Shown piece by piece: positions 1 through 6,994 of a stretch of DNA of 23,025 bases. Every line of letters starts with the position of its first letter. Position 1 is the stretch's first letter. A model generated the notes under the pieces. The model was given only the letters and a program-made list of their open reading frames with translations. It was not told where the DNA came from and did not search any database. A program made the translations under genes and the position numbers. Source of the DNA: Clostridia bacterium (GTDB lineage Bacteria; Bacillota; Clostridia; Christensenellales; Aristaeellaceae); assembly GCA_009776385.1 (NCBI GenBank), contig WRFT01000003.1, positions 1 through 23,025 of the forward strand. Direction: 5' to 3'.

Positions 1-2104
1 ATCCGCCGGATAAGTATACCTCCAACCCCTGGCTGAAAACCATATCATTCGTTACGGAGTAATACTCAGCGTAACAAGGTCTGGGTATTTTCCCAAAAGT
101 CCTGTATACCGCGTTTCGAAACGGTATTCCCTTGGATCTGTCTATATTCGGGCCTTCGGCGAAAATTCCGTTTGTCTCGTTATATAGCTCATCAGGGTCG
201 ATAGAAAGTGATATAATAGGCAGCGTATGCATGGCATTGACGAAATAAGTTTGAGTGATGACATCCGATGGCTGGTAACCGTCCCGCGAGTTGTACGCGC
301 GTGCTCGAAGCACGCCGGTAAATACCATGGATAAAGTTTCGCCTGTATAAAGGCGATGCTCCGGAGTGGGGATAGATCCGTCGGTGGTATAATAAACGTT
401 TGTCCCTTCCGGAACATCTATGGTGACGTGAACCGTATCATAGTATAAGCCGCCCCGCATCGAGAAGGCGGGCGCCGGAGCATATCCGTAAAAAGCCGTG
501 TGTACATTATTTGGCGCTCCCGGCGCAGGTTCGTTAAAATAAAAAAAACCACCCCGGTCAGGAATCCTGCCATATGAAATATTCGTTGGGATATGAGGCA
601 GGTCAATTTTATCCAGAATGATTCCTTTAGGGTTCGCAAAACATATCGCCTCGCCGCCCGTCCGCGCGAGTTTAAAACTGGTATGGTATAATCCGCTGCC
701 GGTTAGGTGGGGCTTTCCGTCAAGAAATACGGTTAAGTATGCGCCCGGCATGATCATGGCGCCGGACGGGAACTGCCATTTGCGGGGCCTGTTGATGCTG
801 TCGGACAGTCCGTAGCCTTCCAGATAAGCAATGGAATCGGATGCGTTGTAAAGCTTTACATAATCGGTCTTTGGCTGCCCTTGAACGATGGTTATGGCGT
901 TGTTGGATGCGACAGCTTCCAGGATAATAACGCCCGTGGGGTTATTTGCGCGCAGCATTCTGTCGGATGATGCCTCGCCGGCGGAACTGTTTGGCAGCCC
1001 CGGAGTTGGAACATCGAAAATACGCCATTCTCCCGTTTCATCTCGTCCGTATGATTTATCCGCCGGCAGTATATCAATAACGATGCGGTCCAGCAACCGC
1101 CCGTGCGAATCGCTTAACAGTATGACGGAATTTTCCGTGCTGACCCTGAAATTCGTATGGGGGATACCGATACTGTTTTGAGTACGGTCCTTTCCGGAAC
1201 AAAACACCACATAGTAGCCGTTTGGCGGTATGACGGCATCGTCCGGGAACTTCCATTTAAGCGGTCTGTTTTCCTTATTGCTTAAGAAAATGTTGCTTAA
1301 CGACACGGGCCTGTCCGTAAAGTTTTTTATCTCTACCCAGTCGCTTAAATCACCATCCTCATCCGGGAGCAGATTGGTCTTAGCCTTAGCCATGATTTCA
1401 TTGAGAGATAGAGTTCCCGCGGCAATTTGGCTTTCCGAACGATATAAGAGATGCCCTTCTTCCGTATTGGCATATCCCGGGCTGTAGAATTCTGTTATGC
1501 GGTAAACACCGTCCTCCATAAGGGAGTAAGTCGTGTTCGCGTTTACAATGGGAAATGTAACTTTATCAATTAAAACGGCGTTTGGATCATACAAATAGAC
1601 TGCTTCACCGGTAGCGGACAGACGAAAACGCGCGTGCAGCGAGTTACCGGGTTCTGAGTGGTTGATGCCGGAGCAGAACACAATGATTCTGCCATCCGCC
1701 GGCAGCGTGATATTCGGAAACAAGAAACGAATACGGGTGCCCCTGTCAGATAATCCCACGCCCTTTAGGTTGATGGGATAATCTGCGGAGTTCCATATTT
1801 CTATATAGTCGTTAAATTGGCCTTGATCGTCCGGAACGGCGGAATTATTAACGGGCATAATCTCACTAATACGCAGATGGCGATACGCTTCGCTGCGCGT
1901 GTATGTCACAACTTTACCATCGCTTCCCGCAATCGATACCACTGCGGTAAGCGTTGGTTCTTTTGGTAGTACCAACACCATTAATGCCAAAACCGCGGAA
2001 AACATCAGCAGTGGTACGACAACACTGCGTTTTTTCTTTTTAACGGGTCTTGCGGGTTCCGTTCGCGTGTGCCTGCTCGCGGAAGAGCGGGGGGAACGCT
2101 GCAT
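1..2104 (-). CDS. Membrane-anchored lamin-tail / CotH kinase domain protein (partial, runs off left edge)
   Basis: The reading frame is open without a stop from the ATG at 2104 to the window edge, about 701 codons, so the C-terminus is missing. A basic N-terminus containing KKKKR is followed by one hydrophobic segment (about residues 30-52), suggesting a membrane anchor with the rest outside the cell. Three lamin-tail-like (LTD) repeats follow at about residues 78-200, 232-370 and 392-525, each with an N-E-I-M or similar start, a D-Y/W-V-E-I/L-x-N strand and a G-x-x-L-S-D/N turn. A chitobiase/hexosaminidase C-terminal-like domain (about 541-621, VYYTTDGSIPT) precedes the start of a CotH kinase domain (from about 625: LPIISLSID, then NETNGIF). 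Catalytic CotH residues would lie beyond the edge. Such LTD-CotH proteins are surface or spore-coat related and CotH domains can be atypical protein kinases. A GGGAGG ribosome binding site lies 11 bases before the start. Function here is inferred from domains only. Confidence 0.88.
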   Translation of the reverse strand, partial: MQRSPRSSASRHTRTEPARPVKKKKRSVVVPLLMFSAVLALMVLVLPKEPTLTAVVSIAGSDGKVVTYTRSEAYRHLRISEIMPVNNSAVPDDQGQFNDYIEIWNSADYPINLKGVGLSDRGTRIRFLFPNITLPADGRIIVFCSGINHSEPGNSLHARFRLSATGEAVYLYDPNAVLIDKVTFPIVNANTTYSLMEDGVYRITEFYSPGYANTEEGHLLYRSESQIAAGTLSLNEIMAKAKTNLLPDEDGDLSDWVEIKNFTDRPVSLSNIFLSNKENRPLKWKFPDDAVIPPNGYYVVFCSGKDRTQNSIGIPHTNFRVSTENSVILLSDSHGRLLDRIVIDILPADKSYGRDETGEWRIFDVPTPGLPNSSAGEASSDRMLRANNPTGVIILEAVASNNAITIVQGQPKTDYVKLYNASDSIAYLEGYGLSDSINRPRKWQFPSGAMIMPGAYLTVFLDGKPHLTGSGLYHTSFKLARTGGEAICFANPKGIILDKIDLPHIPTNISYGRIPDRGGFFYFNEPAPGAPNNVHTAFYGYAPAPAFSMRGGLYYDTVHVTIDVPEGTNVYYTTDGSIPTPEHRLYTGETLSMVFTGVLRARAYNSRDGYQPSDVITQTYFVNAMHTLPIISLSIDPDELYNETNGIFAEGPNIDRSKGIPFRNAVYRTFGKIPRPCYAEYYSVTNDMVFSQGLEVYLSGG

Positions 2105-2139
2105 AGGTGAAGTAACCTCCCGGTAATCAATCCGTCGTT

Positions 2140-2148
2140 ATTATACCA
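2140..2148 (-). promoter_or_regulatory. Extended -10 promoter for the LTD/CotH gene
   Basis: On the minus strand the sequence reads TGGTATAAT, a perfect TATAAT with the TG of an extended -10 element. The -35 at 17-base spacing is poor (GGTAAT), as is common for extended -10 promoters. It lies in the short gap between the caspase stop and the LTD/CotH start, giving an expected transcript start near 2133 and a leader of about 30 bases. Confidence 0.5.
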
Positions 2149-2163
2149 TATATTTCAATAAAA

Positions 2164-3687
2164 TTACCTTTCTGACAAATAAAACGCGTCGGAAAGGGCA
2201 TAATAAACTTTTTCACCCGCGTAAGCAGTCACCTGAACCCAATAAAACCCTTCCGGTGCCGGTGTGCGATCCGTCAATCTGCCATCCCAATAAAACGCGC
2301 TTCCGGATGGGATAAGACCTTCCGGTCTCGTTACATGACGTGTCTTTAGTCTCGCCGCTATCCCGTCCCACTCGTCTATAATGACCACCGACCATTCCAG
2401 TGGTATTTGATGCGAGATGATAACGGGCATTTCTTCACCCTCGCCGGGACAAAAACCAGAGGCGGTTTGAATGAACAGATCCGGGTTAACATCCGTGGGC
2501 GGTACGGCCAGTACACGGCTGAAATGTGTGGTGAGCATGCCACCGGATAAGGTTAGAATTTGGAGCATGGCATATCCATACGCGGTGTCATTCGGCGCAC
2601 TCAGCCGCAATGAACGAACTTTACGTCCCGGATCTGCCGTTTGCGGGTCAGATGTCAGACTCGTAACATCAAAGATAAGGGGCGATTGATTAAAAGCCCA
2701 CCGTCCGTCAAGATGGTACACCAGCCTGTAAGCTACCGTGACGGGTTGCGTGACAGTATATTCAAACAGAATTTCCGGATCGAATGCGCTTAGCGCCTCG
2801 TTACCACATAAAATACCGCTCAATGGACCGAGGGAGGCATCCGGCCCTGCGGGGGAATAGGTTAGCAGCACAAAATCATCATTTTCCGGATAAACACGAG
2901 GGGTGGATACGCTATGGCAGTCTGTCAGATACATATAACATTCTTGTAAAGTAATAACCGCGTCGTTGTTCAAATCCGCGGCATATCCGCCTCGCGCGGT
3001 CAAACCCATGGAGAGGATATCGGAAAAATAGCCTGCGCCGGCTGTTATAGGCCCCTCTTCGCTTTCGTAGCGCCAATACCAGCTGTCTTCATCGGCTCCG
3101 GACGAGGTGATTATTTTAAATTCCGAACCCGTAAAAAGATGCGAGACGGACAGATTACCGCCTCCTTTGCCGATAAAAGCACCCGAATGACAGGCATCGA
3201 TGATAATTACCTTGATTCCCGGCACACTTGATAATGCCTCGGCAAGGTCTGAGGCTGTCAGTCGATATTCGCGTAAGCCATCCGATAACAGAAGCGTCGG
3301 CACTACCTCATCCATACCATGCGTACTTAAATATAGATAAGATACATCATCCGGCCCTGCGTTATTAAAGGTGTCCTGAACAGCCTTAAAAAACGCTTCC
3401 CTTGTCGCGACACGGTCCGACAAGACAACGATATCGGTGAATGGCGGATATGCGTTGGCAAAAATAAACTCGGCTGTACTGCCATTGTTATCGGCGGAAG
3501 GATAAATTTCGGGTGCGGACAGAAAAAAACCGGATGTTATTATTAAGGCACGGTTCTCTGCGTATACGCATAGCGGTATTAAAACTAACAGTACCAACGC
3601 ACTGAAGAAGCCGCGCAGTGCCCTCCCCATTCCCTGTCGATTGGCAGTTTGGTGACGTTTCGCATGTTTGTGTCGCGTATTAGTCAA
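2164..3687 (-). CDS. Secreted caspase-like (peptidase C14-type) protease with EF-hand-like loop and FlgD-like C-terminal domain
   Basis: This 507-residue protein has a basic N-terminus and a hydrophobic export segment (about 25-43, ending LCVYA). A caspase fold follows: His123 in YLYLSTHG and Cys166 in IIIDACHSG are the expected catalytic pair. Residues 238-249 (DLNNDAVITLQE) fit a 12-residue EF-hand calcium loop, with D1, N3, D5 and E12. After a beta-rich middle region, residues about 415-500 resemble a FlgD/FlgD_ig-type Ig-like module (FYWDGRLTDRTPAPEGFYWVQV). Family knowledge: bacterial C14 peptidases usually cut after Arg or Lys. The substrate is unknown. The start used is TTG at 3687, overlapping the end of the nitroreductase gene by 8 bases, behind a weak GGGTGG. 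Met20 (3630) is an alternative start and would give a more usual signal peptide. The protein is probably translated from the same message as its upstream neighbours. Confidence 0.82.
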   Translation of the reverse strand: MTNTRHKHAKRHQTANRQGMGRALRGFFSALVLLVLIPLCVYAENRALIITSGFFLSAPEIYPSADNNGSTAEFIFANAYPPFTDIVVLSDRVATREAFFKAVQDTFNNAGPDDVSYLYLSTHGMDEVVPTLLLSDGLREYRLTASDLAEALSSVPGIKVIIIDACHSGAFIGKGGGNLSVSHLFTGSEFKIITSSGADEDSWYWRYESEEGPITAGAGYFSDILSMGLTARGGYAADLNNDAVITLQECYMYLTDCHSVSTPRVYPENDDFVLLTYSPAGPDASLGPLSGILCGNEALSAFDPEILFEYTVTQPVTVAYRLVYHLDGRWAFNQSPLIFDVTSLTSDPQTADPGRKVRSLRLSAPNDTAYGYAMLQILTLSGGMLTTHFSRVLAVPPTDVNPDLFIQTASGFCPGEGEEMPVIISHQIPLEWSVVIIDEWDGIAARLKTRHVTRPEGLIPSGSAFYWDGRLTDRTPAPEGFYWVQVTAYAGEKVYYALSDAFYLSER

Positions 3688-4372
3688 AATTGCGCCACCC
3701 GGAGAGCCACACTTCCACAGACCGGGTCATCTCGTGTGAAAAGGCGGCGTTGAACTTCTTAAAGCCGCGTTCTGCTGCTTGGCCGGCTAAAACACTGATA
3801 TCCTTTAATTGATATGTATTTTTATGTATTATCTCTTCCGGTTGTAAACGCAGCGTCTTTGAACGTGTATAACCTTCCGGCGGGTACCCGAAACACAGAA
3901 GAACCGCGGGAAAAACATAGTCCGGCAGACGCAGTAACGCACGAATGCGTTCCGCGTTTTCGATAATATCACCAATGTAACAGCTTCCGATCCCCATATC
4001 TTGCGCGGCGATAACAGCGGTTTGCGCGGCAATCAACGCGTCTGAAACCGCCAGCATCAAATCGCCGGTTCCGGGTTTGCGTGAAGGCGTAAAACCCAGA
4101 TCGCGCCAAGCATTCCAGAGTCTGAAATAATCTGCCGCAAACAGTGTCAGCCAAGGCGCTCGGGCTATGAAGGGTTGATGGTCACATAAAACGGACAACT
4201 CTTCTTTGATAGCTTGATCCTCTATTTCCAAAATAGCATACAGCATCAACGCGCCTGCAGTCGGGGATCCAATGGCTTTTTGCAGAATGGAATGCCGGGC
4301 TTGGCAAGAAATGGGCGTTGGCGCGTATACACGCAGGGATTGCCGCAAATCAAGTGCATCCGCAGTTTCCAT
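3680..4372 (-). CDS. Nitroreductase-family flavoprotein
   Basis: This 230-residue protein matches the FMN-dependent nitroreductase family. An N-terminal RQSLRVYAPTPIS (residues 10-22) corresponds to the R-S-x-R-x-Y/F flavin-contacting motif. SPTAGALM near residue 36 matches the usual A-P-S-A-x-N-x-Q position. AAQDMGIGSCYIGDI (about 122-136) matches the conserved A-x-x-x-G-L-G-x-x-W-I/I-G stretch, and FGYPPE (161-166) the G-Y-P end motif. No ferredoxin-like cysteine clusters are seen. Such enzymes reduce nitro groups, quinones or flavins with NAD(P)H in the cytosol; the substrate cannot be told from sequence. The gene starts 14 bases after the SH3 gene, behind GGGGTG, and its end overlaps the start of the caspase gene. 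The C-terminal 50 residues are less typical. Confidence 0.85.
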   Translation of the reverse strand: METADALDLRQSLRVYAPTPISCQARHSILQKAIGSPTAGALMLYAILEIEDQAIKEELSVLCDHQPFIARAPWLTLFAADYFRLWNAWRDLGFTPSRKPGTGDLMLAVSDALIAAQTAVIAAQDMGIGSCYIGDIIENAERIRALLRLPDYVFPAVLLCFGYPPEGYTRSKTLRLQPEEIIHKNTYQLKDISVLAGQAAERGFKKFNAAFSHEMTRSVEVWLSGWRNFD

Positions 4373-4386
4373 CTAAAACACCCCGT

Positions 4387-5058
4387 TTATATAATTAAGC
4401 AGTCCGCAGCACTGATGAAAGCAGGCCTGCCGCTGGTTAAAATAACATGATACCACTCGCCGGATTTACCGATGACTGCCAGTGTTTCATTCACTTCCAA
4501 CCAATTGCCGGCTTGAGCGTGGCGTGTGGAGGGACCGTCGCGCGGCAAGGTTCGGGTGCTTATCCGAGCGGTACTGATAACAGGTGAGGAAAGCGCTTCG
4601 GTATCCGTCATAACGTTTGCGCGCTTGCTGATAAAACCGGATGCTTGGCGTAAGTTTACCACATAATACTGCTGATACTCGTCAATGACTGTCAAGCGTG
4701 TGTAAGCGCCTAGCGCTGCTACACGTTTATCGGAACGGGGATAAGCATACACATAAACCGTTCCGAGAAGCGTCAAGTGTTCAGGCCACTCCACGATGTA
4801 TTGATCCATGACATATCCTTCCTTGCCTTCGTGGAGGATTTGAAACCATCCGCGTACATCATGAGATAGAATGGTCAATTCGGTTCCGTTTGTAATACGC
4901 CCCAGGGATTTGGATCGTTCACTGGGTGCTTCCCGAAAAGTGACCTGTTGGGAGATAACCTCACCGCGCCATGTGTCGGCCAATACGCTGCCTGCCATAC
5001 CGGTAAGCAATATTAGAATGAGTACCGATAAGATGGTCATCTTCATAAGCAGTTTCAT
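4387..5058 (-). CDS. Secreted protein with three SH3-like repeats
   Basis: This 223-residue protein starts with a clear Sec signal peptide (hydrophobic residues 6-27, likely cleavage after VLA at 28). The mature part is about three bacterial SH3-like repeats, at about residues 33-90 (VTFREAPSERSKSLGRI, then GWFQI and GYV), 96-150 (VYAYPRSDKRVAALG, then YYVV and GFI) and 160-223 (ARISTRTLPRD, then WYHV and AFI). There is no enzyme domain or cell-wall anchor. SH3 repeats of this type usually bind peptidoglycan or other wall components, so a wall-associated binding protein is the best guess. The ATG at 5058 overlaps the ispDF stop (ATGA), which implies translational coupling, and the nitroreductase follows 14 bases later. 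The link with ispDF is physical; a shared function is not evident. Confidence 0.8.
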   Translation of the reverse strand: MKLLMKMTILSVLILILLTGMAGSVLADTWRGEVISQQVTFREAPSERSKSLGRITNGTELTILSHDVRGWFQILHEGKEGYVMDQYIVEWPEHLTLLGTVYVYAYPRSDKRVAALGAYTRLTVIDEYQQYYVVNLRQASGFISKRANVMTDTEALSSPVISTARISTRTLPRDGPSTRHAQAGNWLEVNETLAVIGKSGEWYHVILTSGRPAFISAADCLII

Positions 5059-6242
5059 TCCGTCACTTCCTTCTCTTTAAGATACATGAGCGTACAGACC
5101 GCTGTCGCGCTGATTCCTTCACATGCTCCTTCAAAACCAAGCGTTTCTGTTGTCGTCGCTTTCACGTTCACATCATAATATAAGACGGATAACAAGTTGG
5201 AAATATTCCTGCGCATTTCGGGAATATATGGCGCCAGTTTTGGCTGCTCGGCTACTATGGTTATATCGGCGTTCAACAGCTTCCACCCCTGTTCACCAAG
5301 CAGGCGTTTGACCGTTGACAATAACTTGGATGAGGAGATGCCTTCGTATGCAGTGTCGCTGTCCGGAAAGTGAAGCCCGATATCTCCCAACCCCGCTGCG
5401 CCAAGCATAGCGTCCATTAACGCGTGCAACGCCGCGTCCGCGTCACTGTGACCGAATAGCCCGAAGGGATGCGGTATGGTAACTCCGCCTAAAATAAGCG
5501 GACGTTCCTTTACTAACCGGTGTACATCATAACCATGGCCGACGCGAATGGCGTTGAAGGGCGCCTCACGCGCATACAAAATACCGCGGGCCATCCGTAG
5601 GTCTTCCGGAACGGTAAGCTTAATGTTTTCGCGGGAACCAGTGACAAGTTGAACTGGTACGCCTAAAAGAGCTACCAACTCAGCATCGTCCGTACCGCGT
5701 ATACCCAGCGCTTCCGCGTTATCATGCGCGCGCTGAAGCAGTTTCGTTGAAAAACCTTGGGGGGTTTGTGCAGCGCGATACTTGGAACGGTCAGGCCCTG
5801 CGTCTAAACGGATGGTTTTACCATCCTCTGTTTCTTTAAGTGTATCTGTGACGGGGAATGAGGCGATGGCAGCGTCATGATGAAGCGCGGCGTCCAGGAC
5901 ACGCTTGACGATAGATTCCGTTACCAAAGCACGCGCGCAATCGTGAATTAACACCGTTTCACATGCTGAGGGCAGAAGCGTTAATCCGTTTCTGACGGAC
6001 GCCTGCCTGTCTTCTCCTGCGGGTGCGTAAAGCACATCCCTCAAACCATGTTCTAATAGCGTTTTATGAATAACCTCAGTGTCCTGCGGGCGCGTTACCA
6101 GAATGACGCCATCCGCAAAGCTTGACAATACACGCGCGCAACGAACAACGGCCGGCAGGCCGCCCAGTGACAAAAGCGCCTTGCTGACACTTCCGCCCAT
6201 TCGTTCCCCATTACCGCCGGCCAGTAAAATTGCGTATGTCAT
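5055..6242 (-). CDS. ispDF: Bifunctional IspD/IspF: MEP cytidylyltransferase and MECDP synthase
   Basis: This 395-residue fusion carries two steps of the MEP isoprenoid pathway. Residues 1 to about 225 are IspD (2-C-methyl-D-erythritol 4-phosphate cytidylyltransferase): LLAGGNGERMG near the start with Lys21, VLIHDCARALV (97-107, usual form HDAARP), AAQTPQGF (157-164) and the IKLTVPEDL end motif. Residues about 231-388 are IspF (2-C-methyl-D-erythritol 2,4-cyclodiphosphate synthase): GHGYDVHRL with metal ligands Asp239 and His241, GHSDADAALHALMDA with His273, LGDIGLHFPDSD, and KATTTETLGFEG. Both halves look intact and the product is cytosolic. The gene begins 9 bases after rqcP and overlaps the next gene by 4 bases. 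IspDF fusions occur in several bacterial groups; the intervening pathway step (IspE) is not in this window. Confidence 0.95.
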   Translation of the reverse strand: MTYAILLAGGNGERMGGSVSKALLSLGGLPAVVRCARVLSSFADGVILVTRPQDTEVIHKTLLEHGLRDVLYAPAGEDRQASVRNGLTLLPSACETVLIHDCARALVTESIVKRVLDAALHHDAAIASFPVTDTLKETEDGKTIRLDAGPDRSKYRAAQTPQGFSTKLLQRAHDNAEALGIRGTDDAELVALLGVPVQLVTGSRENIKLTVPEDLRMARGILYAREAPFNAIRVGHGYDVHRLVKERPLILGGVTIPHPFGLFGHSDADAALHALMDAMLGAAGLGDIGLHFPDSDTAYEGISSSKLLSTVKRLLGEQGWKLLNADITIVAEQPKLAPYIPEMRRNISNLLSVLYYDVNVKATTTETLGFEGACEGISATAVCTLMYLKEKEVTE

Positions 6243-6251
6243 TGGTCTTGA

Positions 6252-6524
6252 TTAATCCCGTTCGGCGCGGGCGCCGTTATCCTCTAAAACGACGCGGTAC
6301 ATGTCAGCGGCATCTTCCTTCCGCACAGTTTGAGCTACGCGGGTAATCTCGTAATGCCCGAAATGGTCTCCAAAACGGATAACCAAGACATCGCCTACCC
6401 GAACCAAATGGCCGGGTTTGGCTACCTTCCCGTTAACGGTGACCCTGCCGCCGCTGCAAGCGTCATTAGCGACGGTTCGTCGTTTTATAAGGCGGGATAT
6501 TTTTAGGAACTTGTCCAATCTCAT
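6252..6524 (-). CDS. rqcP: S4-domain RNA-binding protein RqcP (YabO family)
   Basis: This 90-residue protein is almost entirely an S4 RNA-binding domain. MRLDKFLKISRLIKRRT at the start, GGRVTVNGKVAKPG (25-38) and VGDVLVIRFG (43-52) match the YabO/RqcP family very closely, including the length. In Bacillus subtilis, RqcP works with RqcH on obstructed 50S subunits, helping add alanine tails to stalled nascent chains during ribosome-associated quality control. The start has an AGGAAA site upstream. The position downstream of yabN/mazG and hup is the expected synteny. Downstream, however, lies ispDF rather than the yabP-yabQ pair seen in many spore formers. A terminator separates it from hup, so it may depend on read-through or a promoter I cannot identify. 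Confidence 0.93.
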   Translation of the reverse strand: MRLDKFLKISRLIKRRTVANDACSGGRVTVNGKVAKPGHLVRVGDVLVIRFGDHFGHYEITRVAQTVRKEDAADMYRVVLEDNGARAERD

Positions 6525-6550
6525 CGGTTAAATTTCCTCAGTGGAACGGG

Positions 6551-6586
6551 AATAAAAAACGCCCACAGGCTAACAGCCTGTGAGCG
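6551..6586 (-). terminator. Rho-independent terminator after hup
   Basis: An inverted repeat (CACAGGCT, loop AAC, AGCCTGTG, at 6564-6582) extends outward past one mismatch to about 6560-6586. On the minus strand it is followed directly by a T-rich tract, GTTTTTTATT. It starts 12 bases after the hup stop and is oriented to end hup transcripts before rqcP. Confidence 0.85.
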
Positions 6587-6597
6587 TGATAGTTACG

Positions 6598-6873
6598 TTA
6601 TTTGTCTACGGCATCTTTTAAGGCTTTCCCTGCCTTGAATACGGGGGACTTGGAAGCGGCAATCTGAAGCGGCTCTCCACTGCGCGGGTTTCTTCCGGAG
6701 CGCGCCGGACGGCACTTGACTTCAAACGTCCCGAAGCCGACGACCTGTACTTTTTCACCGGCCTTCAACGCATCGGTTAACGCGTCAAACACGGCGTTGA
6801 TGGTTTTTTCGGAGTCTTTCTTGGTTAAACCGGACTTGGCCGCCACTGCGGATGCGAGTTCTGACTTGTTCAT
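6598..6873 (-). CDS. hup: HU-family nucleoid DNA-binding protein
   Basis: This 91-residue protein has the length and full signature of HU: MNKSELASAVAAKSGLTKKD at the N-terminus, VGFGTFEV (45-52), the beta-arm RPARSGRNPRSGE with Pro63 at the intercalating tip, and FKAGKALKDAV at the end. HU dimers bend and compact DNA without strong sequence preference. An AAGGAGG site lies about 9 bases upstream of the ATG, consistent with high expression. The gene lies 121 bases after yabN/mazG and ends in a strong terminator. No convincing promoter stands out in the gap, so both read-through from the flippase promoter and a separate promoter remain possible. Confidence 0.96.
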   Translation of the reverse strand: MNKSELASAVAAKSGLTKKDSEKTINAVFDALTDALKAGEKVQVVGFGTFEVKCRPARSGRNPRSGEPLQIAASKSPVFKAGKALKDAVDK

Positions 6874-6994
6874 TGTAAATCCTCCTTGTTTTTATAGCCT
6901 TTATGGCAAAGTCGTATAGACCCGTTTCCGGCGTAAACAGCTATTGCTGATACGGCGGAAAGAAAACGCACACGAAACGACAACGCCAAAGCTG

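Noticed and set aside
142..1487. Several open frames of 60-97 codons on both strands within the left 1.5 kb
   Set aside because: They lie in other frames over the continuous LTD/CotH reading frame, which has no stop from 2104 to 1 and clear domain similarity.
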